Shown here: piece by piece, positions 1 to 7,559 of the stretch
Position numbering within the stretch: position 1 is the stretch's first letter
How the letters are laid out: each line of letters opens with the position of its first letter
Origin: Vibrio metschnikovii CIP 69.14
Lineage (GTDB): Bacteria > Pseudomonadota > Gammaproteobacteria > Enterobacterales > Vibrionaceae
Assembly (NCBI RefSeq): GCF_000176155.1
Contig: NZ_ACZO01000007.1
Location: 620,001 to 684,000 of the forward strand
DNA: 64,000 nt
Reading direction: 5' to 3'
Translations under genes and position numbers: made by a program
The notes under the pieces: generated by a model
Databases searched by the model: none
What the model saw: only the letters and a program-made list of their open reading frames with translations
What the model was told of the DNA's origin: nothing

Positions 1-171
1 AAATTGCTAATTTAGAAAAATGCAAATTATCTGAACATCGCTTCGATGTGTGTCCAGCTCAGCTTCTACTGGTGCGGATCAGAAAATTGAGAACCGGAAA
101 TTACTACTTTTAAACGGTATTGAAACGGTGTTCGTGTCACCACTTCTTGGAAATAAGAGGGATTCTAAAGC

Positions 172-675
172 CTAAGCGGGCGGTGCATGCATAACAAATT
201 GAGCTTCTAAATTGTTTAGTAGCTCAAAAGTGTTGATATAAGACACTTTGAAGTGCTCACAAATGTTTGGGATTAAGATTTTTTTCTTGATTTTTTTGTC
301 GAGCTTTTCGTGGGTAACGATAACTGCTCCAGTTGTTATAGCTTTAGCAATTAGCCAAGGGTCTGCCCCTCTCAGAAATTCTTCATGTGTTCCGTCATTC
401 ATTTCAGTTAGAGACATTACATAATTCACGATTTCTACGAAGGCAAGTTGGGTTGCTTCGTCATCATTAGCTTCAAACAAATGTGAATGTTCTTTAACCC
501 ATGTTGCGAGTTCATCATTACCGTTTGTCAGTTCTTTCTTTATGAATTCGATACTGGCAACGCCGTATTGCTTGTTTGATTGCAATAACCACTGCCAGTA
601 ACCCGGGCAAATTGTCATCGAATAGTATCGGTTTTTCGCTTCAATAAATGTATTTGCATCTAGCAGGTAATTCAT
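172..675 (-). CDS. DUF4411 family PIN-like toxin of a type II toxin-antitoxin pair
   Basis: A 167-residue protein beginning MNYLLDANTFIEAKNRYY, the N-terminal pattern of the DUF4411/PIN-like group, in which the early Asp (D7 here) and a later acidic residue in DPWLIAKA (about residue 106) are expected metal ligands of an RNase fold. A run of Lys around residues 128-134 (KKIKKKI) could contact RNA. Its ATG overlaps the stop of the upstream antitoxin gene by four bases (672-675), so the two are translationally coupled with the antitoxin first, as is usual for these modules. The toxin role is inferred from family and arrangement. RNase activity cannot be proved from sequence, but the pairing with an XRE-ImmA/IrrE protein is well known for this family. 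Confidence 0.8.
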   Translation of the reverse strand: MNYLLDANTFIEAKNRYYSMTICPGYWQWLLQSNKQYGVASIEFIKKELTNGNDELATWVKEHSHLFEANDDEATQLAFVEIVNYVMSLTEMNDGTHEEFLRGADPWLIAKAITTGAVIVTHEKLDKKIKKKILIPNICEHFKVSYINTFELLNNLEAQFVMHAPPA

Positions 676-1805
676 AAGGCAAGTTTGCTCGCGTACGTTT
701 TAATTTTACTTGGTTGGATTCCCAATAAGCTCCCGGCATCCCGAAGTAACATCCTACCACTCAGTGCTTCTGCAACAACTGCACTAGAGAATAAAGCACT
801 GTTACGGGCACCTGCGGTAATGTTAAAGTCTCCTCCGCTGCTTTTTTTGCGTTTGAACGCTTCCATTTCACGTTGGTAAAACTCCCAATAAGTATCAGAG
901 TCTATAGCACCACAGTCGAGAGCTCGTTTAGCCACGACGAGTTTACTAACGTGAAATCTAGAACTAATTTCTACTGCATTGTTTAGTAGGCTAACTAGGG
1001 GGTTCCACATTTCATGGAACTCTTTTTCTGGGACAAGGAATTCGCCGGCTACAGCATTGCAGAACTTTTCCTCTTCGGCATGTTCGTTGCCAAGATCAGA
1101 AATACCACTACTGCCTATCCAAATATGAGCTAATTCATGAACAAATGTAAAAAGCCTTGCTGCTGGCGCATCAGAGCTATTAATGAATATTACAGGCGCT
1201 AGTTTGTCGGAGATGGCAAAGCCTCGAAACTCGCTGACTTCGAGCTTTCTTCTGGTGTTATTTCCTACGATGCCGCTTCTCATAACAAGAATGCGAGAGT
1301 TTTCAGCTGCGCTGATAAGTTGACGTTGATAGTCTTCCCAGGTGCCTTTTTGAGGCAGAGGAACTTCTAATTCACCCCTTATGTTTTGCGCAACTTCATA
1401 AACAGTATTTTTTGTAGAAAAGCGACCAACAAACGGCAATTTCTCTTCACCAATTTGTCGCAAATACTCTTTATACCACTCTTGTTTATACATTACCTGT
1501 TTAATGATATCTCTCATCTCAACAGATACTTCATCACGATGCTTATTACCTATAGTTCTAAGATCGGGAATAGGTAGTTCTTCTTTAGGTGGATTAACTA
1601 AGAATAGATAGCCAAAAGGAATATTAGTAGCGCTTGCAATTTTTTGGGCTTGAGCGAATGTTGGCTTAGATGTTCCGGCCTCCCATTCAACTACCCGATC
1701 AACCTTTTTAATCCCTAATTTTTGAGCAAAAGCCTCCTCACTTAAGCCGGCTCGTTGCCGTGCCCAAGTTACAATCTGGGGATTAATTAATGCTTGCGTT
1801 GCCAT
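672..1805 (-). CDS. XRE-type HTH plus ImmA/IrrE metallopeptidase domain protein (antitoxin)
   Basis: A 377-residue protein. Residues about 8-65 form an XRE helix-turn-helix (ARQRAGLSEEAFAQKLGI..VVEWEAGTSKPT). The middle carries an IrrE/ImmA-type zinc-peptidase motif HELAHIWIG (about residues 222-230) with a downstream Glu-rich stretch (EHAEEEKFCNAVAGEFLVP) typical of COG2856. The last 50 residues (FSSAVVAEALSGRMLLRDAGSLLGI) resemble the C-terminal segment found in COG2856 antitoxins paired with DUF4411 toxins. ATG at 1805 is the first codon of a two-gene operon. The protein probably neutralises the downstream toxin and represses its own promoter. A TTACTGTAA palindrome at 1824-1832, just upstream of the start, is a candidate operator. 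Confidence in family is high, in exact role moderate. Confidence 0.85.
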   Translation of the reverse strand: MATQALINPQIVTWARQRAGLSEEAFAQKLGIKKVDRVVEWEAGTSKPTFAQAQKIASATNIPFGYLFLVNPPKEELPIPDLRTIGNKHRDEVSVEMRDIIKQVMYKQEWYKEYLRQIGEEKLPFVGRFSTKNTVYEVAQNIRGELEVPLPQKGTWEDYQRQLISAAENSRILVMRSGIVGNNTRRKLEVSEFRGFAISDKLAPVIFINSSDAPAARLFTFVHELAHIWIGSSGISDLGNEHAEEEKFCNAVAGEFLVPEKEFHEMWNPLVSLLNNAVEISSRFHVSKLVVAKRALDCGAIDSDTYWEFYQREMEAFKRKKSSGGDFNITAGARNSALFSSAVVAEALSGRMLLRDAGSLLGIQPSKIKTYASKLAL

Positions 1806-2119
1806 GGTCTCTACTTACTTATTTTACTGTAACTACAATACATATCATAGGTGACATTATACATAACTTGTTTTATTAATCGCTAGCAGAACTGCCTTGA
1901 ACTGTGCGAAAAGCTAGGTTCCTTAATGTAACCACTCCTACTTAATTACACACACAATTAGAAAATATATGGTGAATGATGGTTAAGTGAAATGAATTAT
2001 CAATATATCGAGACACATAATGGGGCAAAGAAGAGTCAGCATAAAGCTGGACATTCATGATAAAATGCCAGCATAACATCTGATATTTAAAGAATTTATC
2101 GACCCCAAAAAGCCCATTA
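1806..2119. other. Intergenic region with divergent promoters, no gene seen
   Basis: This 314-base AT-rich gap separates the antitoxin gene (leftward) from the reductase gene (rightward). On the minus strand a TATAAT hexamer at 1856-1861 sits about 50 bases before the antitoxin start, and a 9-bp palindrome TTACTGTAA lies at 1824-1832. A 66-codon open frame on the minus strand (1942-2142) overlaps the start of the reductase gene and resembles nothing I know. I do not call it a gene. Confidence 0.5.
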
Positions 2120-3109
2120 ATGTCTAACGCTACTACAAACACAAGAATTCACCAGCTCTGTTTCGGTCAACCGCAAGATTCATTGACAATTGAACATGTA
2201 CCTTTGGATTTGCTTGAAAAAGATAAAATCAGAGTCAAAATCGAAGCAACTAATATTAATCCAAGCGACTTGTTGTCTATTCATGGTGTAGGTCAATACA
2301 GGCATAGCCATCAACCGCCCAGAGTGCCCGGATTTGAAGCTGTAGGTCAAATCATTGACTCTAACCATGCAGAATTTATTGTAGGACAAAGAGTTGTCGT
2401 GGCTACCAGCGGTACTTGGCAGCAATATATCGATGTATCACCAGATAACCTCTTCATCATTCCGTCACATCTGGACAATAGCTATGCGTGCCAGTTGTAT
2501 ATCAATGCGCTAACCGCGTGGGTTTTAACTACCGAAATTGCTCGGTTGACGAAAGATGATGTACTGATTATCAACGCGGGAAGCTCTGCAATAGGTAAAA
2601 TTTTTGCACAGCTATCTTCATCGCTAGGGTTCACTCTCATTGTCGTAACGTCGAAGCCTGAAAATTATCCATATGCTTCAAACCATGTACTAGATGCAAA
2701 ACAAGACCTACTCACTCAAATACAGAAACTTGATTTGCCTAACCCCAATATCGCATTCGACGCCATTGGAGGCAAAGCAGGAACTGAGCTGATTCTTACC
2801 GTCAGCAAGAATGGGCGGTATATCAACTATGGAACGCTTTCTCTGGAGTTTTATGAGCCAAGCTTCTTTGAGTATACGAAGAACCAGAATATAGACTTCA
2901 GCACATTTTTCTTACGCTACTGGGAGAACTCGGTTGGTAAAGGTATCAGGCGCGAAAAGTTTTCGATGATGCTAGACCATTTCATCACCAATAAAATACA
3001 ACTAGATGTTGAACGCTGTATTCCATTGGAACAAGTTCAATCTGCTATCGAGCTAATCGAGTCTAAATCAACGACCTTACATGGAAAAATCATATTGACC
3101 CCGATGTAG
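2120..3109 (+). CDS. Zinc-independent MDR-family oxidoreductase (quinone/enoyl reductase-like)
   Basis: A 329-residue medium-chain dehydrogenase/reductase. The N-terminal GroES-like domain (about residues 25-120) shows the family signature INPSDLLSIHGVGQYR and VPGFEAVGQI. A Rossmann domain follows with a modified nucleotide-binding stretch INAGSSAIGKIFAQLSSSLG at about 150-170, in place of the usual AxxGxVG. No structural-zinc Cys cluster or catalytic Cys/His pair is visible, so it belongs with the quinone reductase and Etr1/enoyl reductase side of the superfamily, probably NADPH-dependent. The substrate cannot be assigned. It stands alone, with the toxin-antitoxin pair upstream and an intron remnant downstream, so it may be part of an imported segment. 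Confidence 0.75.
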   Translation: MSNATTNTRIHQLCFGQPQDSLTIEHVPLDLLEKDKIRVKIEATNINPSDLLSIHGVGQYRHSHQPPRVPGFEAVGQIIDSNHAEFIVGQRVVVATSGTWQQYIDVSPDNLFIIPSHLDNSYACQLYINALTAWVLTTEIARLTKDDVLIINAGSSAIGKIFAQLSSSLGFTLIVVTSKPENYPYASNHVLDAKQDLLTQIQKLDLPNPNIAFDAIGGKAGTELILTVSKNGRYINYGTLSLEFYEPSFFEYTKNQNIDFSTFFLRYWENSVGKGIRREKFSMMLDHFITNKIQLDVERCIPLEQVQSAIELIESKSTTLHGKIILTPM

Positions 3110-3192
3110 TGGTTCTGGCTAGTTATGAGAAAAAGTATTCAAAAGTCGTCAGTGTAATTTACTGTTGCGTATTTACTCTAAGCAACTTTGGT

Positions 3193-3300
3193 CGAGTAGA
3201 CGACACCTGTTACCAAGTGCCGCCCCTCTAAGAACCGTACGTGCAACTTTCACTGCATATGGCTCAAGCCTTCACTGAGGCGTTACTCGGCAAGATAGGA
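3193..3300 (-). mobile_element. 3' remnant of a bacterial group II intron (domains V and VI)
   Basis: On the minus strand, 3265-3232 is a 34-nt domain V hairpin: it starts GAGCCATATGC, has a GTGAAAGT apical region and ends CACGTACGGTTC, matching bacterial group II introns. It is followed by AGAGGGG and a domain VI helix with arms CGGCACTTG and CAGGTGTCG around a GTAA turn, ending near 3193 with CTACTCGAC, a typical intron 3' end. No reverse transcriptase frame or earlier intron domains are present to the right, so this is a truncated, inactive tail. Domains V and VI are seen directly. Truncation is inferred from the short gap up to 3704. Confidence 0.8.
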
Positions 3301-3360
3301 AGGTTGCAAAGGTTGAATATTAAAGAATCTATCATCACGATTGAATAGAGCATTAGTCAA

Positions 3361-3414
3361 TTAGTGTAAATAAAGTTACCGTAAAATTAGTTACAGTAAC
3401 TTTGTTTACACTAA
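3361..3414. repeat. 54-bp near-perfect palindrome (24-bp arms, 6-bp spacer)
   Basis: Arms 3361-3384 (TTAGTGTAAATAAAG..) and 3391-3414 (..CTTTGTTTACACTAA) are inverse complements at 22 of 24 positions around the spacer AATTAG. The arms contain GTTACCGTAA and its partner TTACAGTAAC. There is no T-run, so it is not an ordinary terminator. The 6-bp central spacer between inverted arms recalls tyrosine-recombinase core sites, but the arms are about twice as long as those of dif. It lies between an intron remnant and the siderophore locus. Function unknown. Confidence 0.7.
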
Positions 3415-3642
3415 CTTCCATGCCATAAAGCAGTCTTCAGGCATGAAAAGTGTTGATTTTACTAGCTGTCAATCAAGTATCTTGATTCCGTTAGCGTTGA
3501 ATTCTAAGTATTAGGCTAACAACTTTTAGAGCAGCTTTGCGTTACGCTGATCACCTCTCAGCATGTTTCTGGGCAAAACCTTGCTAGAACAAAAGATAAA
3601 CGACGACAGAGCTCACTTGCTGCTGACCAACCACTTAAATAA

Positions 3643-3670
3643 TAAACGTCCGATAATTATCGGACGTTTA
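3643..3670. terminator. Bidirectional terminator-like perfect palindrome after the siderophore receptor gene
   Basis: A perfect 28-bp palindrome (TAAACGTCCGATAA and its mirror) gives a 12-bp stem with an AATT loop. It sits 35 bases past the stop of the leftward receptor gene. T-rich sequence flanks both sides. Confidence 0.7.
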
Positions 3671-3704
3671 TGTGTTGGTTTTGCACGGTAATCAATAGCG
3701 CCTT

Positions 3705-5786
3705 TTAGAATTTATAGTCAGCGATGATACCGAATGTGCGTGGTCCGCCAACTTCGATCAGATCATTCTTGTGACGTAACACATAATCCTCGTTGGTCGC
3801 ATTTTTAACATAAGCACGAACGGTTAAGTTATTTATGTTGTAACCAGCATTGACGTTAAGCACCGTGTAGTCACCAGCTGAAGTACTTTCAGTGTTGGCT
3901 AAGTTAGTATAATAGTCTGAAACATAGTTGACTCGTGCGCCAAAGAATAAGCCTGAGTCAAAGTTTTGTGTAAAGCCTAAGCCTGCAGAAAGGTCAGGGG
4001 CATAGCTAAACTCTTTGCCAGTGAGATCGACGGTTGTTCCGCTAGGCCCTTGGGTGACTTCTGTTTTCAGTAAGCCAACAAAGGCAAAAACATCTAACCC
4101 AGAATCAAACCAGTACGTCGTTTCAACTTCAGCACCATAAGTTTTACCTTTAGGGATATTCGCTACGTAATTATCGAACCGGCTACCGCTGTCTCCATAG
4201 ACGACGGTATGGTAATTACGGTAATCGTTGTAAAAGATATTTGCTGTTAAACCAAGCCGGTTCTCTAGGAAAGTAGAACGTGAACTGAGTTCGTAGGTCC
4301 AGACTTTTTCTGGTTTAAATACAAAGAGATTCTCTTGGCCCTCGTTGTAGCCTATGCCACCAGCATTGTAGCCTTTACGAGCGGTTAAACCTAAGTTCCA
4401 AGTATCAGAGGCCTCGTAAGTTAAGCCAACTTTAGGCAGCAAGATACCGTTGTTTTCTTTTTCTTTGAAGTCGAGAGGCAATCTTGCATGGTCAAAATCA
4501 CGATCAAGCTTGTCATGCTCGTAGCGAGCACCCAGTAACAGTCCCCATTGAGAGGCAATCTTGATTTTGGAATCAAAGTAAATGGAATGGGTTTGGACTT
4601 CATCAATACGTTTTAGTGAGTCAGTTTGTGTGTTTTGATCTTTAAAATAACTGCTGAGTCCGAAAATCGCATTGTATTTTTCGTCTAAAGAATTATAAGC
4701 CAGTTTAGCTTCTACAGTATAATTCTCCTCGTCCACATCGCCCCACCAATTCGTTGAAGGATAGGCTTTAAACTTGGTTGAGTAATCTCGCCTTGCCAGT
4801 AGGAAATCGGCTTTAAGTTCTTCATTGATGAGATAACCGACATCAAGATTAACGTTCCAGCTTTTAGTTTCTTGACGACGAGTACCGCTGGCATCGGTGT
4901 ATTCCAACTTACCACCATCTTTATCGACAAGGTTTGTATATTGGCCTTCTTCATTACGGCTGGCGACCGTGAGTTTCGCGGTGAGTTTATCGGTGCCAAA
5001 AGGTTGAAATAGCAGTTTACCCCGGACGTTATGAGATTTTATTTCTGAAGGATCCCAAGGGTATTGATCATTGTTTGGTAATGAATAATCGATCGGCGTA
5101 TTGCCTGTTGTCCCTTCAGCGGCAATACGGAAGGCAAGTTTATCTTCGACGATTGGGGCAGAGACAACCCCAGCTAAGTGGTATTTGTTGTCCTCATTTT
5201 CGTAGCCAACTCGGAACTTACTTTCTGTGTAAAACGTGGGGTCTTGGGTTTTGATGACTACGGCACCACCGATGCTGTTACGTCCTTGATTCGTTGATTG
5301 AGGGCCTTTGTATACTTCGACCTGCTCTGTATCCCATAGCCCAGCTTTACCGAAAGCTTCACCTGTCCAAGATTCAGATACACCATCAACAGTGGTATTC
5401 ACCCGAGGCGTGGCTCCGGTCATGAATGAGATGAATCCATCTCCAGCTCCACCTCGTCCATCAACGCCACGAATGTGTGGCATTCCTGATGGGGCGTTAA
5501 GTACGTTAGGGACTCTATCCAGTAAATCGTAGTAAGTTCGGTCTTCGCCATTATCCGCTTCTGCAGTAAAAATAGTCACCGAGCTGGTATTCTGCGCCAG
5601 CGTGCCGCCCAACTTTTCACCAAGAACAACAATCGTTTCTGAGGCCCGAACATTATTCGCTTCTTGCTGTTCTTGAGCGTAAACGACCGAACTGGCGCTG
5701 CCTAGGCAAATCAGGCCAATCATCGTAGAAAGAGTACTCCTTGTATAGCGAGGGGTATTACCACTGTTTAAGTCCATAAGCTTCAT
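3705..5786 (-). CDS. fvtA: TonB-dependent outer-membrane ferric catechol siderophore receptor (FvtA-like)
   Basis: A 693-residue receptor. A signal peptide (residues 1 to about 38, ending VVYAQ) is followed by a TonB-box-like stretch ETIVVLGEK (about 50-58), the plug domain (YDLLDRVPNVLNAPSG..IRGVDGRGG, EVYKGPQSTNQGRNSIGGAVVIKTQDP) and a 22-strand barrel ending ..FGIIADYKF with the C-terminal aromatic. Length and plug motifs fit ferric siderophore receptors. Position beside the esterase and NRPS makes it the receptor for the siderophore made here, equivalent to FvtA of the vanchrobactin system. That symbol is by context, not by alignment. It is transcribed divergently from the esterase gene, and a Fur-like box at 5866-5884 lies in the shared promoter region, so iron repression is expected. 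Confidence 0.85.
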   Translation of the reverse strand: MKLMDLNSGNTPRYTRSTLSTMIGLICLGSASSVVYAQEQQEANNVRASETIVVLGEKLGGTLAQNTSSVTIFTAEADNGEDRTYYDLLDRVPNVLNAPSGMPHIRGVDGRGGAGDGFISFMTGATPRVNTTVDGVSESWTGEAFGKAGLWDTEQVEVYKGPQSTNQGRNSIGGAVVIKTQDPTFYTESKFRVGYENEDNKYHLAGVVSAPIVEDKLAFRIAAEGTTGNTPIDYSLPNNDQYPWDPSEIKSHNVRGKLLFQPFGTDKLTAKLTVASRNEEGQYTNLVDKDGGKLEYTDASGTRRQETKSWNVNLDVGYLINEELKADFLLARRDYSTKFKAYPSTNWWGDVDEENYTVEAKLAYNSLDEKYNAIFGLSSYFKDQNTQTDSLKRIDEVQTHSIYFDSKIKIASQWGLLLGARYEHDKLDRDFDHARLPLDFKEKENNGILLPKVGLTYEASDTWNLGLTARKGYNAGGIGYNEGQENLFVFKPEKVWTYELSSRSTFLENRLGLTANIFYNDYRNYHTVVYGDSGSRFDNYVANIPKGKTYGAEVETTYWFDSGLDVFAFVGLLKTEVTQGPSGTTVDLTGKEFSYAPDLSAGLGFTQNFDSGLFFGARVNYVSDYYTNLANTESTSAGDYTVLNVNAGYNINNLTVRAYVKNATNEDYVLRHKNDLIEVGGPRTFGIIADYKF

Positions 5787-5865
5787 ATTAAGAAATCCTT
5801 TAAAAATAGGGAAAATGTTTGATGTTGTAACCGTTTTTATGTAAAAGATTATTGCGGATGATTAT

Positions 5866-5884
5866 GTTAATGATAATTGTTAGT
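5866..5884. promoter_or_regulatory. Fur-like box in the receptor/esterase divergent promoter
   Basis: The 19-mer GTTAATGATAATTGTTAGT matches the classical GATAATGATAATCATTATC consensus at 14 of 19 positions by eye. A nearly identical stretch (including the following ATTTGC) occurs upstream of the isochorismatase gene at 21765-21783. Confidence 0.75.
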
Positions 5885-5966
5885 ATTTGCAATTATTGGT
5901 GGTGTGAATTTATTCCGCTGGCTTGTTTTTGATGAATAAGAGAGTGGTTGATTAATAGGAATAGTC

Positions 5967-7295
5967 ATGTTGTTTGAAGAACCCAATGCACACAGCAACC
6001 CAAATCTTCATCAGGTTTGTCGATGGCTTTCTCGCGATGGTTGCAATATTGGCGATAACAGGTGGTGGCAACAAATGGCGTTTGAAGGGATGCCGATAGT
6101 GATGAATGCTGAGGATGAATACGCTGATGTGATCTTTATTTGGCGAGAACCGAGAGGTTCAGATATCCGAGAAGTGTACATTGATATTAATGGTGTCACC
6201 GACCATCACAGTTTTACTATGGCCAAGCTTTCTCAGATAGAAGGTACGGACGTGTGGTTTTATATCGCTTCTATTAAGCACACTTGGCGCGGTGGTTATT
6301 CTTTTATTCCAGTCCCTCATCAACTATGTCAGCCAAGTTATGTTGGCAGTTATCAAGAGAAAAGGGCTCAGCACCGTGAATGGTTAAAAAAACTATTTCC
6401 GTTGAGTTGTCGTGATGATCTTGGCAGAAACCGATTGGATCATTGCCTGTGGGGAATGAGCAAAACACCGCTGCATATGCCTAATGCTCCGTCGCAAATC
6501 TATTGGCAAATTTTTGATCAGAATGGCGGTAACAGTCCCATTAAGTCGAGTTTCTCCCTCAACTGGCAGAGTAGGATACTGAATAACAGCCGCAGTGTAT
6601 GGCTGTATTCCACCACACGCGATACGCAGAAAACATTGCCTGTTGTTTTTATTCTTGATGGCCGTTTTTGGTCTGAGTCGCTACCGATATACGACGCATT
6701 GTCATGCGCGACTCAGCAAGGCGTATTACCAGAAGCTCTGTATGTGTTGATTGATGAAGTGGATGGCCGTCTGCGAAGTGAAGAACTCAGTTGTAATCCG
6801 CTGTTTTGGCAAGCACTGATACAAGAACTATTCCCTTTAATTTCGGGTTATTTCACCATTAGTCAAGATCCCGAGCAAACCGTAGTCGTCGGTCAGAGTC
6901 TCGGTGGTTTGGCTGCTATGTTCGCTGCATTGAATTGGCCTGAGCGTTTTGGAGCGGTCGTGTGTCAGTCTGGATCATTTTGGTGGCCAGATTTTTCTCT
7001 GGTTAAACCGCCTAGTGACTATGTACCACCTGAGTCACCGCATCTTCTTAGTGATATGAGTCGACAGATACATCAAGGGTTGGGTCGTCACTGCTGTTTG
7101 AACATTTTTATCGAAGTAGGAAGTGGCGAAGACATCATGGTCGATCTTAGCTTGGACCTATACCAGCAACTCGCTGCTCAACGACACAATCTTCAATACC
7201 GAGTCTTTGATGGCGGGCATGAACGTCTATGTTGGCGTGGTGGCATCATCGATGGACTCTCTTACCTTTTTTCATTACCGCCGAAACGGAGTTAG
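5967..7295 (+). CDS. vabH: Fes/IroD-type ferric catecholate siderophore esterase
   Basis: A 442-residue alpha/beta hydrolase with the enterochelin-esterase layout. An N-terminal domain (to about 190, GYSFIPVPHQLCQPSYVGSY) precedes the catalytic esterase-D-like domain. The nucleophile is in VVGQSLGGLAAMFAALNWPERFG (about residues 311-333, Ser in GQSLGG), followed by CQSGSFWW and a late catalytic His in DGGHERLCWRGG. It hydrolyses seryl ester bonds of an oligomeric DHB-Ser siderophore after uptake, releasing iron in the cytoplasm. Its presence suggests that the product is an ester-linked oligomer rather than a simple monomer (inference). ATG at 5967 has AGGA seven bases upstream. The stop lies two bases before the MbtH-like start, so it opens the esterase-mbtH-NRPS operon. 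Confidence 0.85.
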   Translation: MLFEEPNAHSNPNLHQVCRWLSRDGCNIGDNRWWQQMAFEGMPIVMNAEDEYADVIFIWREPRGSDIREVYIDINGVTDHHSFTMAKLSQIEGTDVWFYIASIKHTWRGGYSFIPVPHQLCQPSYVGSYQEKRAQHREWLKKLFPLSCRDDLGRNRLDHCLWGMSKTPLHMPNAPSQIYWQIFDQNGGNSPIKSSFSLNWQSRILNNSRSVWLYSTTRDTQKTLPVVFILDGRFWSESLPIYDALSCATQQGVLPEALYVLIDEVDGRLRSEELSCNPLFWQALIQELFPLISGYFTISQDPEQTVVVGQSLGGLAAMFAALNWPERFGAVVCQSGSFWWPDFSLVKPPSDYVPPESPHLLSDMSRQIHQGLGRHCCLNIFIEVGSGEDIMVDLSLDLYQQLAAQRHNLQYRVFDGGHERLCWRGGIIDGLSYLFSLPPKRS

Positions 7296-7297
7296 AC

Positions 7298-7492
7298 ATG
7301 TCTGAACAATACGTTAATCCTTTTGATAATACTGAAAATCAGTTCACCGTCTTGATTAATCATCATGGTCAATACAGCTTATGGCCTGAATTTAAGCCTA
7401 CGCCATCAGGCTGGAAAAGTACTTTTGGCCCATCCAGTAAACAACGCTGCATCGAATATATCGAAGCTAACTGGCATGACATTCGAGTGTAA
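7298..7492 (+). CDS. MbtH-like protein (NRPS adenylation-domain chaperone)
   Basis: A 64-residue protein, MSEQYVNPFDNTENQF.., with the family fingerprint NxEnQFTVLINHHGQYSLWPEFKPTPSGW and a terminal CIEYIEANWHDIRV. MbtH-like proteins bind and activate adenylation domains of NRPSs. An in-frame ATG exists earlier (7229), but it lies inside the esterase gene. The ATG at 7298 is two bases after the esterase stop and gives the standard family length. It is encoded between the esterase and the NRPS in one operon, like YbdZ next to EntF, so the partner is almost certainly the NRPS immediately downstream. Confidence 0.9.
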   Translation: MSEQYVNPFDNTENQFTVLINHHGQYSLWPEFKPTPSGWKSTFGPSSKQRCIEYIEANWHDIRV

Positions 7493-7559
7493 ACCACCCT
7501 TCAGTACAGTAAAAAATAACTAAAAAAGACAAGTGATTATCATTTTAAGGAATGGATGA

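Noticed and set aside
1942-2142. 66-codon minus-strand frame overlapping the reductase start
   Set aside because: Overlaps a well-supported gene start and has no domain or ribosome site.
3470-3560. Possible integron attC-like sequence (GTTAGC..GCTAAC and TAACAA stretches) before the receptor terminator
   Set aside because: The arms are only six bases and the required R and L box order is not present; no cassette array or integrase is in the window.
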